Shown here in pieces: positions 37,272-49,560 of a stretch of DNA of 64,000 nt. The notes beneath the pieces were generated by a model, which was not told the origin of the DNA, did no database searches, and saw only the letters and a list, made by a program, of their open reading frames with translations. How positions within the stretch are numbered: position 1 is the stretch's first letter; the number at the start of each line of letters is the position of its first letter. The DNA is from Metallyticus violacea. Lineage: Eukaryota; Arthropoda; Insecta; Mantodea; Metallyticidae. The position numbers and the translations under genes were made by a program. The DNA is taken from positions 81,463,001 to 81,527,000 of the forward strand of contig CM060835.1 of the NCBI GenBank assembly GCA_030762175.1, in the 5' to 3' direction.

Positions 37272-38599
37272 ATTGTCATTTTCTGTGCCTATTAGTTAGG
37301 ATGACAGAGATTTGAAGGAAATTTTCAAAAATCTTTTTATGGGTACGATCGCAATAGAATTCCTTTGGAATTCACTAAAAGAAGAAGAATCAAGAATAAT
37401 TACAATACAGAACAAATAATGTTTCCAAGGAAATAAACAAGAAAATGGTGAGAGACAAGAACGATAATATAAAATAACGAGGAAAAAGGAGAGAAAATGG
37501 AAAAACAAAACCTAAAAAAAAAGAAAAAGAAAAAGAAAAGAAAGAAAAAGAAAAATGACCAAAAATGCAGAAAGAAAGGAAAACTTTCTTGTTACTCCAC
37601 TCATTCGTTCCTTTTCCACATATTTTTCTTTAAAAACATGATTATATTTGTAAGTTGCGCCGTGTGTGTTTAAACCTCAATAATGCTATGCAATTGATCA
37701 TTATTTTATTTTTAACTACATGTATCTCATCACATTTATTCATTTCTGATCACCAATCATTTCAGTTATTAATGGACAGATAGTGTTTTCTCTACAAGAA
37801 ATGGATACTGTTTTAACAGCTTTAAAAGTAATGATTGAAACTTAAATAAAATTGCATTGCTATTAATTCAAACAAGTATCAAACCATTAACACTGCAGTA
37901 GTTTCCATTCTGGCATATATGGAGTCGATTTCCTATCGAAACCTTACTACATTTTTAATAATTTTTTTCATTAAAAAACACCTATCATAATTCTGAACTT
38001 TGCTTCTTATATAAACGACATTTAGAGAATTTTCATTTTTTAAAAATTGAAATAGTGTTATTACAATTAAAATGTACAATATGTAATTTTAATAAAGTTG
38101 AAAAATTGACATTAGTGCAAATTAATCAGAACAGCATTTTTTTAAAATAGATAAAATTTATTCACAAAGAGTTGCTAAAATAATTTCAGTATTTATTACA
38201 CATTTGTAACTAAAGTTTCCAAACGAATAGCAATAACTTCATGAGTATTTTTCAGTAACATAAACTTATTTTTAATAAGTATTTGAACTTTTGTTAAGGA
38301 TTGAAAGATTTTGAAATTTCCACATTGACTCGCTTTAAGAAATAAAATGTGAGCATATGGAAACCAAAATAAAGATTTTTAAAGGATTAGCGCCTCAAGA
38401 TTATTCCATTAGTGTAAATATTAAGTTATATTTAGAGTTAGCTATAGATACAGTCAATATTGCAAATAAGTATCACCCCATTTCAGTTTCACGTATTTCA
38501 TTTCCCATCATTTGTTAACACGAAGTCAACACAAAATCAATCATAAATTATGCATTTCCTGCTACAGTTACTGTAACACACAACTAGTAGTTATTGTAC
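37272..38599. other. Unannotated DNA with A/G-rich low complexity
   Basis: The stretch 37500-37560 is an AAAG-rich simple sequence. The rest is AT-rich without signals. Confidence 0.5.
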
Positions 38600-39020
38600 C
38601 TTATTTATTATGCAACATGGGACCTATCAATATACTCCCCACCAACGTCAATGCACCGTTGTCATCTTCCTGTAGCTTCATTTTGTCGCCAACAATGCCA
38701 CCACTAATGGATAGCTGCTTGAATGTCCTCGTTGTTGCCGAATTTATTTACCTTCATACTGTCATAATCAGATAGAGTGAGATCAGGAAGGTGATGGTTG
38801 CAGCACAGCGATGCTAACTTTGCTGGTGTGGGGTCCGCATTGCCATGTTGAAGGAAAGTCCTTTCTCCTTGCTGAATCCTGCGTCTAAGTCGAGTACACA
38901 TCGCTTGACAGTCCTTCCTTGGAGGAAGCCAATCCATTAGCAGAATGCCTGAAATGTCCCAAAAGATGGTGAGCATCAACTTGCAAGCACAAGACCTGCA
39001 CCAAATGTATTGGTCATTGC
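38600..39020 (-). pseudogene. Mariner-type transposase remnant
   Basis: On the minus strand a frame from about 39000 gives LTIFWDISGILLMDWLP, matching the mariner FWDxxGxLLxDxL strand. RLRRRIQQGERTFLQHGNAD follows, where HDNA has become HGNA, and then LPDLTLSDYDSMKVNKF, corresponding to SPDLxxSDYxxFxxLK. The second catalytic Asp is lost. The N-terminal half and the TIRs were not found. It ends about 400 bp upstream of the peritrophin-like gene's TATA box. Confidence 0.65.
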
Positions 39021-39421
39021 CAAATTTACTGAATTGATTTATGTCATTTATAAAAATCTTTCTAAACTGCAATGTAATACTACGTTTTCAGCGAAAATCC
39101 GAAAAAATATTCCCAAGCCAGGATATGTAGATACAGCAAAACTGGCCATACTGCAGATATTAGGTCACCCTAAAGTAGGCCTGATGATATCACATCACAA
39201 AAGTAGGCTTTCAACTTAAATATGCATTTAAAGTCTCGCAAAATGCTGAAATTCTGTAAAGTCATAGCTTAAAGATAACGCAAATATTCACAGGAAGAGA
39301 TCAATTACAGCGAAGACAATGACTTGGCGATAGGATTGAAAATCTCGGCGCAAATCTGACAGCTTCGACAGCTTTGACGGATTAGTCTAATCTAACCCGA
39401 TACTCAAGTACGCGGTCAAGA

Positions 39422-39452
39422 TATAAAAACCGGTAACATTTCAGCTAGTCAG
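39422..39452 (+). promoter_or_regulatory. Core promoter (TATA box and initiator) of the peritrophin-like gene
   Basis: TATAAAA at 39422-39428 lies about 29 bases upstream of TCAG at 39449-39452, the arthropod initiator core. This gives a 5' UTR of about 65 bases before the ATG at 39515. GATAAC at 39274-39279 and CGATAG near 39334 are possible GATA-factor sites, as is common for midgut genes, but they are too short to weigh heavily. Confidence 0.7.
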
Positions 39453-39514
39453 GTAAACTCAACTGATCTTCGCAACACCAACAAGTGAAGAACGAAGCCG
39501 TGCACCTCAACAAG

Positions 39515-42109
39515 ATGTCTGCAATAAAATGTGAGTAACGCTAAGTGCGATTTTACTGATCCAACGTTTGTTATTTGGATTCTGAAAATGCATACAAGCA
39601 GCGTCTTGTTTTTCTTATATTATATAGAGATATTGCCACCTTCTCTTTGTACTGACGGTGTAATCATTTCATTAAATGCTCTTTCACTTTTAACTGTGCA
39701 TGAGCTCCAATGAGAAAGCTTATATTTCTGCCAAATTTCATCTTTCATTCTCAAAGAGATCGCAGCAGTAATAGTTTAAAAAACATTTTTGTTCTAAATT
39801 TATTTCATTCAATGCATTTTTTTCCTGGATTTCCTAGCATCGGAGTAATTTCCTGGTTCGTTCCCAGGATATATCCTTAACCATTTAAATTCAAACATTT
39901 TTATGGAGCATATTCACCATGCTTTCATTACAGAATTAAATAATGCATGCTCTCGATATCTTAAATGTTGATAATTGTCATCATTTACAAGCTAAATACA
40001 CCTCTAGTATGTTGTAAATGACATACAGCACCAGGTATCTTCCCGAATTGTATACAGATGTCTACACGCCCATTTTGTTTACTGAAGTATACAAAATGGG
40101 GGTTACATGAAGGTAGAAGCATTATCTTGAAAAAGAAAAGAACAGCATATACATTATTGCTGTTTAATATTTGGGTGTCTGATAGAGCGATCATTGAGAG
40201 ATGCTCATCTATTTCAAACTGCATTTATTATGAAACCGTGCAATTCTGATCATGTTAAAACCTTTGAAGCAATATTGCTGTTTGATAAATGATTTTAGTT
40301 TCATAGCTGTCTTTCTATAACTACTGCTTTTTTTTTTTTCTTTTCGTCATTCTTAACTTCAAAATTGCTCCTAAGGGACTTCGAAAATGAGGAAACCATT
40401 TTTTGTTTTCCTTCACGTTGATGAAAAAATCCTAGCAAACTAGAGTTACCAAAGAATGATGCTAAGACTAGGCAAGAGTCAAGTTTTTCTTTTTAAATTT
40501 TTCCAAAATGCTATCTTAACACCAAAACGCGCTTCGAAATGATGAAGGCAATATTTTGACTGAGCTTACCAATAATCTTAAGTATTTACACATTCCGACT
40601 TGGAACTTAGGAATTAAAAGTGATTAATATACTGTAATTCAAATAGGTTTTCATAAACAATGCTTAAACTAAAAGTCAAATACAGGGTTTTTATTCTTAG
40701 AAAACACTTGAGCACGAACATTTTTTCAATGGAAACAAAAGGCATTTATGGCATTACTTGTATGAAATATAACGTCGTCGGTAAATTAAATGGCGTTTCT
40801 CTTTGTCGCTCAGTAATGCAAATTAATGAACCAACTTATTCATAAGTTTAACACATCCAGACAAATCCTAAAAATTCAAATAAAGGTCTGAGACATTTTT
40901 CCATTTTAGGCATTTCCCCTCATATGATAAGAAAAGAAAAGGAATGCAATTAAAAATATTGATTACACACAATAATATCGCAAACATATTCCATTTTTAT
41001 ACCTAAACTTCTTTCAGGATGTATGATTTGACGTATCTGAGAGTTTTCTCCATTAAAACTTGAACAGAAATTATGCGTTGGTTATGAAAGACTCTTGAAA
41101 TTAACAGTAGATACGATTTCGGTGTTTCATACCTCCCTCGCCGTGACTTGTATCAATATCCAGCGCATCGCATTTGTTTTTAATTGTGAGTTCTACTATG
41201 ATAACAGCCACTTTGCTTGACTATGAATAAGAAAATGCAGTTATTCGAATACTGCGTTATTTATGTGGCAGCTTGTCCTTCTTATTTCACGTATCATAAC
41301 TAAAACCCTGCGTTTGGACACCGAGAAATTCCAAGCATTCCACAACTGTGCATGAAGTATTGCTTGGCGGCAACCCACCTCACTTATATATTCTCTCCTG
41401 AAGGTCAGTAGAGGGTGGTGCCTTCACTGTAGCTTGAACTGCTTTGACTCACAATGCTCTCCTTCCAAAGCGAAGGTTCTGTGATTAATGTATCCAAAGT
41501 GACCAACGGCAGGGCTTTTCTCATAAGTAACAAAGATAATTCCGGAGAATGGACATATTTTAGAAGATATTAATACCATGTGATAGTTTTTGTTAGTTGG
41601 ATTTCTAGCTATAGTTCTGGGTTTCAGGTATGTGTCTGCTGATAGTGGGGCTAGCTCTCGTATCGAGCATCGAAGCCTGGGGCCGAGGTTCCATCGCGTG
41701 CTGCCCACCAGGAACACCCCCAGTATGTCCAGTACAGCCATGTGACGATTATTTTAACCTGTTCCCTCATCCCAGCGATTGCAACTTCTTCATCCATTGC
41801 GATGCAGGACGCGAGCCTATCTGCAAGCAGTGTCCTGCAGGACTTCACTGGAACAACGAACTCCACGTGTGTGACTGGCCCGAAAATGCCGGGTGCGATC
41901 CCAATTACAGCACGCCAGCACCACCCTGCAGCACAACTAGCACCACTGCGACACCCACGCCACCTTGCACCACCACCACCACCACCACAACCACTCCCTG
42001 CATCACCACCCCAACCCCCACCACCACCACTCCCTGCATCACCACCCCCACACCCACCCCCACTCCTACCCCCACTCCACCACCAGAGTGTTTCGGAGAT
42101 GAGTGCTAA
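39515..42109 (+). CDS. Secreted peritrophin-like chitin-binding protein (two exons)
   Basis: The coding exons are 39515-39530 and 41628-42109, separated by a 2.1-kb intron with a GTGAGT donor and a TTTCAG acceptor. They give a 165-residue protein. Exon 1 supplies MSAIK and the first base of a Cys codon. Residues 7-20 are hydrophobic, with likely signal cleavage after A22. One CBM14 (peritrophin-A) domain has C44, C57, C63, C74, C87 and C95 at spacings 12-5-10-12-7, inside the family range, with aromatics Y47, W80 and W89. C30, C31, C39 and C71 are extra. Residues 100-157 are Thr/Pro-rich with repeated PCITTPTP, a mucin-like O-glycosylation region, and the end is ECFGDEC. The family binds chitin in the peritrophic matrix or cuticle. 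A single domain with a long T/P tail suggests a peritrophic or mucin-type protein. An additional small exon in the intron cannot be excluded. Confidence 0.88.
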
Positions 42110-42223
42110 ACCTCAACGTTTGAAGTCTGACCCAGCGCGCTTGAATGGAAAACTGTACTGAAACTTTATATAATTATTATGTTTGATAACACTATAACAT
42201 TTTTGTAATAATGGTTTAACAGA

Positions 42224-42229
42224 AATAAA
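42224..42229 (+). terminator. Polyadenylation signal AATAAA
   Basis: AATAAA lies 115 bases after the stop codon of the peritrophin-like gene. It gives a short 3' UTR ending around 42245. Confidence 0.75.
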
Positions 42230-42249
42230 GTAAATAAGCATCAGAACCT

Positions 42250-43689
42250 CTCATTACTACTTTCAATCTGAACTGAAAATACTTTTTATTAACGCCAAAC
42301 TTCATTCTGCCCCTGATGACGTTCCTGTGGCCACTGCTACAGGAGGAAACGTGAAAGTAATATCGTTGAACAGATGAACGTCAAATTCAGTTGTTAGCAA
42401 CTTGTTATTGTGCCGCACCTCTTTGCATTTTGTCCTCCATTTTGCATATCCTATACACGTCATATGTGCTATGAACGCATACCCAGATTTAGGTGTTCAA
42501 AAGTTATAAGTACCTACTGCAAAGTTGTTTCCAACATTTCATATCTAAAATCTTTCCACCGATCCATCGTCACTTGGTTGAAAATAACCTGAACTATGCA
42601 TGTAAGGATCCCTTATGGTAACTAAGTGAGAAAATCAAAAGAGACAACCGCATTATATTCCTTAGAACAGTTCTCTTGGAGCACAAAACACCAAAAGCTT
42701 GCAAAAGTTGAACGCTTTCTTTCTCTGAACCAAGAAGAGATAAGTGTAACAACCCGCAATATATTCATTCCGTTATTTATTTTTTATTCGTGTGGAATAA
42801 AAAGAAATCGCTTTTAGCAAAATGTTACAATTTACTTCCCATAAAATTTATGAAAGATGTGACTTTTAATTTCAAATATTAGCACAGCATGTAAAAAATT
42901 GATTTCGTCATTCTGTCAGGGTAGTATTGATTATAGTAAAATAGTATAAAAGTAAACATTCATTCTGAAAAACACTAAGTTCATTAAACAAAATCTTTTT
43001 ACATAACATTTTGCAACTAATTTAAGTGTTTTAGAAAGGAAATCGAGTACAAGAATACCCAAAGCACATTATAAAATCTCTCTTTTGTGTTGAAACATTT
43101 CCAATTGTCCTCAAGGGCTATCAAGCAGTACGAACTACCTACGTCACTAAATCAGTCCATGCATCTAAATAAAGGAAATTCAAAAGATTTAATTTCAAAA
43201 GTAGTTTATATTTAAAACATATAAAGCTTATATTTACTAAACTTTTCGGATTTAATTGACGTTTTTCGCCAGTAAAACACGTTGCAGTATATCATCTATA
43301 GTTAATTGAAAATTCTATATACTTCTGATTCAGGTTTACCTAAATAAATGTTCGCTTTCGCCGCTAATATCTGGTGCTTCACAAGCTTCTCGGCCCCAGA
43401 TTTTCCTTTATAACGTTCAAACTAATGAATATAAATCAATAAACTTTGACATGGATTTAGCTTGATGTATGAAAACTATCATTATGTAGCAGCCTGGGCG
43501 GTGACTCTGCTCTTTAGCCCATGTGATGGGCAGTAGCGGTTCGTATCTAACAGTTAATACAATGTCTTTATGTAACGAGTTATATAGATCGCACAGTGGA
43601 GTATGAGGCGGTACACAGTGAAACAGTGCGTAAAAAGGAATGTTGTTAGGTTTGAGCTTGTGAAACACTGATAAAATCTTCCATTCAGT
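42250..43689. other. Unannotated DNA
   Basis: ORFs near 42.4 and 42.6 kb are short and motif-free. Nothing else was recognised. Confidence 0.5.
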
Positions 43690-44250
43690 ATCTGGGGAAG
43701 AAACTGCAGGAGTACGTCCAGAACCACTCCCCCCAAATAAAGACGAGGAGGTGAACAACAAACCGCACATCTCCCTAAAGAAGTCCCTGGGTAGACTGTC
43801 TCAAATGATGAGGGCTTTTACATGTCAACAAGCTGCAACTTCTGTGCAAGAATTGCTACATCCTGACATACAGAAGTTATTCATTTACTGTTATTGGTTC
43901 CAGCAGCTTGTCAATATGCAGGCAAGGTTTCACCTCAGTTGGCAACTCGATTCCAGGAAGACCTTTATTGGGTGATATGGAAAGCTTCTATGAGCTTGTG
44001 TGTCAGTTGGTAGACGCACTCCAGATGACTATTTTCAGCAGATTGTAGTCTCCTGTCTCAGCTTTAATTCACTATGGATGAAATCGTTTCGTTATTTGAA
44101 GAGCATGTCATTTTTAAAGAACTTTGGCAGTCAAGGTTACCTTACCTCACCAGATTTCTTTCTATGATCATACTGAAATGTAATGTGTATCGTGACAAGC
44201 TATACATTCTTGTGGAAAATGTCCGTGTCACATATCAATGAATAACGTTT
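43690..44250 (+). pseudogene. DDE_3 (Tc1/mariner superfamily) transposase remnant
   Basis: A plus-strand frame reads KPHISLKKSLGRLSQMM, matching the SPRKSxRRLSxxxG recognition-helix region of DUF4817/DDE_3 transposases. HPDIQKLFIYCYWFQQLV follows (family: HxxDxxxRLxYCxWFxQ), then QARFHLSWQLDSRKTF. Near 44.13 kb, in a shifted frame, LTSPDFFL is followed by LKCNVYRDKLYILVENVR, corresponding to the LTPLDFFLWGxLKxxVYxxxPxTLxEL end. The catalytic Asp of the FxTDEA motif is not visible. It is frame-broken and truncated. The element at 63.5 kb belongs to the same superfamily. Confidence 0.55.
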
Positions 44251-44254
44251 ATTA

Positions 44255-46780
44255 GATTGAAAAGTATAAAAAAAAAAAATTAGGGACCGAGAGTGAGTGA
44301 AACATTCCCTTCCAAAACAGGAATCTGCACATCACACTTTAATCCAAAAACCAGATAGATATAGTTGGTGATATTAGATATTAAACAGTTATTTATTCGC
44401 GCTTTAAAATATTTCTCATTCTCGTCTATGATTGGGCAACACGTACGTAAATCAGTGCTTGGCAATCTCAAATGTACCAAGTTTTAATTTCCTTACATTG
44501 ACATGTATAGATGCTTAACTACCTCTTCCTCCAAATGGTTTAACATTTTCAGTTTCAACTGTATCCGTCATTTCATTTTTCTCGCTTGGTTTCCACGCTT
44601 GTTCACTAACCCCATAGCTTCGTTACTGTATTTAGAGGCACTGAAACACTCACCAATTCCCGAGTTTCGGTTCAGTATCACAGAAGTAATGTTCACATTC
44701 AGAGTGTGTATTACTGTTTAAATTATCTGGGGGCTATGATGATGACCAGAGCCTGAAAGTTCAGGCATTTGCTTAAAATAGGCAAGTAAAAAGGCACTTA
44801 AATACTGAAAATATGCAGTAATATTATAAAAATAGCCATTTATTAAAAGTTAAAACAGAAAGTAGTGTCACTCATTATTAATGAAAATAGGAATTTAAGA
44901 TACTCAATAATTTCTTTATCACATAATTAAGGTATTTAAATCTACTTTCCTTCCTTCCAAGCAGCAACAAGATATTGTCATAGTCGAGAGAACATTTTTC
45001 ATTGTGGGAAAAAGAACTTTCTACTTCCTCTGAAGTGATTGAAGCATGTTTAAAGCAAGCTATTTCGGAAGGACTCATACCATTACAACAGAAAATTCAC
45101 CTTTCAGGACACCTAGGGAATGTTGATCAAGACAAAGTAAAGTAGTTTTGAATAGCCCTGGCGAATGAGCAAAGATGCGCAGTGGTTTCTGGTCGAGCTC
45201 ATTTTCTGTTTATGACTTTATAGGGGTATCAGGTTAATATCTCTCTTACTTCCATGCTGAACACATTGTACGGACGGTTTATTGCACAGCTGTACCGCTT
45301 TCACCTTTCTCGCTTGCAATTGTTTATTGCATTTATGCAGCTGAGAAGTTACCCACCAAAAATTTCCTGGAATTGTTTCAAAGATCAACACATATCATTT
45401 GCAAGACTAAACTACAGTATTTTCCTCGTCTTATTTCATGGTATTCGTATGCCCGAGGTAACCGTGTGTTCCTTTAACTAATGAAGGTTCTCCTATTTAA
45501 AGAGCTTAACTGAATGGGTTGAGGAGAAAATGTTTGACTGCTTGAAAAGAAATAAATGTATAACAAGATTCTCAATAGATATTTTCGTGAAGTGAACATG
45601 CCATTTAATTGTTATAACTTTTTTACTTCGAGGTATTAAAAGTATTAATGTGCTTTTTAAAATGCGTAAATAATCGCAGAATATATTCATAACGATCCAG
45701 AATAGAGAAAAAAGAATTAAAACTTAAAAATACGAAACAAAAGCCAAAATAAATAAAAAGACAAATAAACGGAATCATGTTCATTTCTATCCGACTTTTA
45801 ATTATATATAACCAAATAGAAAAGGCATTTTTCCTAACTTTGGGGCTCTGATGATGACGTAACAATTCCACAGGACGGAAAGTAGGCACCATGAGCTCTC
45901 TTGAGATGATTGCTGACTAGTTGACTGCAAAACAAGCTCTCAGCGCATGCGCAACAGATCAACAGCAACAATAAACGTGACAAATGACGTGGAGAAGATC
46001 ATAGCCTCTCGATCTTTTATTTTCCTACCCAATAAAGAGGATGCACCCTCTTCAAACGCAATAACAGCACCCTTCTTCAGGAAAGGGTCAGTTTCATATT
46101 ACAGTCACCCTCTCCCCTTTAGCAGCGGTGGAAAATTTAATACTCCAGCTACCCCACTCCCATATGCAGTTTTATTGCTTACAGCCTCTTGCATGCGGTG
46201 AGGGTTGCACTTGCCAAATTGACGACATTAATCTTGTTAACCCCCTTGCAGTGTCACCAGCTACCCCTCCTCCACACTCAATAACAATTATTAGTACTCA
46301 AATCTTTCCCCTTCCTCTATTACGGGGCAGAGAAGGGCGGCTATTCTTCCTAGGTGCCAAGGCAACCGTGATTACTAGCGGAGATATTTATTTCTGTACC
46401 TTAACAGAAAAGCTTACATTAATCTTAAAAGTTTAGTTATTCGCTTAGAAACTTATCAAGCCATGCTCTAACACTAACCTAGCCCATTTCCTTCGCCTAC
46501 GACATTAGTGCATTCATATATTAACTGTGTTCACGTGTTTACAAGTTGATCTCAGAATACAGGCGAATGTGTAACAGTCGTAACGCACAGAAACAAGCAA
46601 TAGGATGCAAAAAATGAACATTTTAGGGAGGCATGTTAATAGTTAACCACATGCAACATACAGTGAAATCAAATGGGGAACTGTCATGTTGCAATGTAAA
46701 ATTCAAAGGAAACAATTAATGCCGGAAAAGGATCGGTATAAGCTGTGGATTTTATTTTTAACTTTAGCTAACCTAAGCTA
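44255..46780. other. Unannotated DNA
   Basis: Short ORFs at 45.25, 45.95 and 46.13 kb have no recognisable domains. The stretch 45.9-46.4 kb is somewhat richer in GC but shows no splice-bounded exon that I trust. Confidence 0.45.
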
Positions 46781-46781
46781 C

Positions 46782-46796
46782 CCTAACCTAACCTAA
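46782..46796. repeat. Interstitial (CCTAA)3 telomere-type tract
   Basis: Three perfect CCTAA units, with degenerate units (ACCTAAGCTAC) just upstream. This is the reverse complement of the tract at 22017. Confidence 0.8.
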
Positions 46797-46845
46797 TTTA
46801 CTCGTAAACAGCATAATTTTTCACTGCGTTGTCTCCCTTGGATTT

Positions 46846-47156
46846 TGTCGGTCCTGGTGGTGTAGTGGTAACCACACTTGCCTTCTAAACCCAAGACCGT
46901 GGGTTCAAACCCGGCCATTCAATTCAGGACGTGAAACGGCCGACAAATTTTGCTCATAGGTCTCTTCTTTTAGGCTTGAGGTTTTTTTACGTGCCGTAAA
47001 TCTATGACACGATACCCACGGCTTTTTTCTCCCTTACGAAGGAAGCCATAACTTAGCACTTTTACTTCCGAAAAAATCCATCGACCCTGGCCGGATTGAA
47101 TCCGCGATTTTGGTTTTAGGACGCAACTATGGTTACCTCTACAACACCAGGACCAC
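46846..47156. mobile_element. Head-to-head dimer of SINE family A
   Basis: Bases 46848-46917 are a plus-strand tRNA-like head (GGTCCTGGTGGTGTAGTGG ... GGGTTCAAACCCGGCC). They join directly to a minus-strand copy that runs from its body (ATTCAATTCAGGACG) to its own head near 47156 (CACCAGGACCA). Both outer ends are therefore 5' heads and there is no poly(A) tail. TGGATTT lies at both flanks (46839-46845 and 47157-47163), a likely target duplication, so the dimer probably inserted as a unit. The tRNA-like head has a 7-bp acceptor stem (GGTCCTG with CAGGATC in sister copies). Confidence 0.8.
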
Positions 47157-47164
47157 TGGATTTA

Positions 47165-48390
47165 GTCAGATTTTAAGAGTCTAGAAGTGTTGTCAAAATA
47201 TCCAAAATAGTAATTGATGACTTTGATGGCACCCCCATTAGACGAAAATGTCTTGCCACCGAATCAAATTTTTAAGTAGAATTAAAGAAGAAGTCGCTGG
47301 GAAACGGAATGGATGAGGAATTAACGAACGTGCAATTCGTGCACTTTGCCACAGTTCATTGTCTTAGTTAAAGAACGTTAGTCTTAGTCGTTTTTTCTTC
47401 AATTTATCTTTCACACGATCCAACAGCGCCGCATAATAAGCTCATATGATTATGCTACCCTTTTCTCAGTGCTCTTTCGGCTTCCCAGTCGACAAAACGG
47501 CTTTCTAACAGCGCACTATCCATTGCTTTGACTTGTTCAACCTAAATGTGTACCTAATACTGGAAACGGTCACGAATAATCGCAAAAAATCTGCGAAACG
47601 GAATTAAATATCCACATATACTACGTACACTGTTGTGTTCTATTACATACGTTTTTGACTCATACTCAACAATCGCAAAAACCGCTTTTTCATATAGGTA
47701 CAAGATATTACGCACTGTTCAGTTGATATACTTACAGTTAGCCACCTCCCGTATTCCATTAACATATCATGGATTGTTCAATGATAAGTTCAGGAGTGAT
47801 GTATAGAGTCCTAGATCTGCGCGGCCCTTCAGTTCTTCATATAAAAATGTTGCAAGGAACTTTACTTCCCCATGTGGCAATGGTTAAACATAAACTACCC
47901 GTCTGGCTGAAACTTTATCATAGATCGCCAAAAGAATGATTTCACCTAGTGCCAATTTACCAGTCTTTTCAAACCATTTTCATAATTATAAACACTACAT
48001 CCTTTTGATTTGGTCTAACTTCTGTTAAAGAAACTTTTCGTAAACAGTGTCTTTTCTATAGCAAAGTTATGTTTGTGTATGTTAATATTTCACTCTTTAA
48101 CTTAGTGCTGCCAAAGCATTGATTATCTTTTATCTTCATTAATTCATTGTATTGTTGTTTACCAATATAAACAATTTGGTCAATCCTATCAACTTTCGCT
48201 TTCTGTATTTTAATTATTGTGAAATAGTAGAGGGTGGGGACCACAAGGGAAGAATGTTATTGTTAAAGGTAAAATAACCATGGAAACAGAATATGTTTGA
48301 AGAAAATTCCAAATATATCAATAAATTGGTTGGAGAAATTGTATGACGTTGTATCGGAATCAAAAATTCAGTAGAAGTATGAGGAACTTT
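47165..48390. other. Unannotated DNA
   Basis: No coding or repeat signal was recognised. Confidence 0.5.
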
Positions 48391-48397
48391 TAAGGGG

Positions 48398-48600
48398 TGG
48401 TTGAAAATTGGTTTAATTCATAGCATGTTTTGTAGAGAGGTGTTGGGATTGCCTAAAATTTCACCCAAAGGAGTAGCTTTAGCTGAATTAGGGTGGGTAG
48501 GGAGGAATGGAGGTGGAGAGAATTCTGAAACATTGCTTCAGGATTTTGAAATTAAGGAACCACAATGTTCTAAATGTGTATGAAGTATCAAACTAAAATA
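48398..48600 (+). pseudogene. Non-LTR retrotransposon C-terminal fragment
   Basis: The plus-strand frame reads FCREVLGLPKISPKGVALAE, then LGWVGR. This resembles the post-RT segment F(C/W)KRVLGVPxxTPNxAVLAELGW of insect LINE ORF2 proteins. The following codons (EIKEPQ) are also family-like before a stop. No RT catalytic region is present. Confidence 0.5.
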
Positions 48601-48835
48601 ATGAGAGGTAACAGGTGAAGAGGCAAGAACTGGGTAGTTTTAGAGATTAAGCGCTCTTTAAAATAGTACAGAAAATGAAAAACCAATGGGGGAGAGAGAA
48701 ATGTGTGGTTTATAGTAAGAGCTGCCCAGGATGCGAGCAGGAGCATTGTTTTTAAATCATTTCAAAGGAAATAATAGTGAAAGGGGCGTTAAGTTAACTG
48801 TATTTTCATCGCTTGTTTCATCATTCATAAGTTGC

Positions 48836-49560
48836 TCAGATATTTGCTTCAAACTGTCCCACTCTTCTGGAGTTTGACGACCAACGAATTTTCAGAACTT
48901 TGTTGACGGCGTTACATACAAGGGCGTGTGTTCTTTTCGCCGAGTGGTGAAAAAATGCTGGAATTCCACTCGCACTGGCGAAAAATATCCTACATTTGGA
49001 AATTTTCTTACAACTCTGTTGTAGTTCCAAATTGAGGCGATGAGCTATATATAGAACAAATACAGCTTGAGGAATCTTATATTTAATCCTTTTTGCAAAC
49101 CATTTACATTCCCTGACATTACAGCTGCGACATCGTAACACAGTGCAACCAACTCACTTTCATAAGAATATTCTTTCAAGATATCATCCAATAACAAGAA
49201 CAAATTTTGTGTTGATCTATCTTCACTCACATCATAAAATCCTAAAAATCTTTCCACCGGGATACTGCCATTGTTCACAAATCTAACAATGACAGAACAC
49301 TGTGATTGTTTACAAATGTCTGTTGTATTGGATGGGAAAAAATGTAGCATTATAAAGTTCATTTTTAATGTGATGTACTCTGATATTATATCTGTTATTT
49401 CATAGTGAATAGTTTTTGAGTTTCCACTAAACACATTTTTTATTTTTTGATAGTGGTTTTGAAGATCCAAGGACTTTTCAGATATCAATGTCTTCAATAA
49501 TTCCTTAAAGTTACCGCGGTTTAAATAGGTCTCACTCTCATCGTGACCCCTAAGAGGAAG
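48836..49560 (-). pseudogene. ZMYM1-like hAT transposase pseudogene
   Basis: On the minus strand the frame opens with GHDESETYLNRGNFKELL, the hallmark N-terminal segment of ZMYM1-like (TTF-type/DUF4371) hAT proteins. It continues through QCSVIVRFVNNGSIPVERFL and YDVAAVMSGNVNGLQKGL. After a frameshift near 49090 it reads IPQAVFVLYIAHRLNLELQQ, corresponding to the CxAHRLNLxxxxxC block, with the Cys of that block lost. The first catalytic region (DxTxD) has decayed to SNTTDIC. The dimerisation tail is absent. Confidence 0.75.

Noticed and set aside
41424..41866. Minus-strand ORFs over the peritrophin exon
   Set aside because: Shadows of the plus-strand coding exon, without motifs.
41742..42161. 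Pro-rich plus-strand ORF overlapping the peritrophin tail
   Set aside because: An alternative frame of CACC-rich DNA. The CBM14 frame, signal peptide and splice site settle the true frame.
46848..46920. Candidate true tRNA gene (good acceptor stem, A- and B-boxes)
   Set aside because: It recurs as the head of SINE family A, the anticodon arm is degenerate, and it is fused to SINE body.
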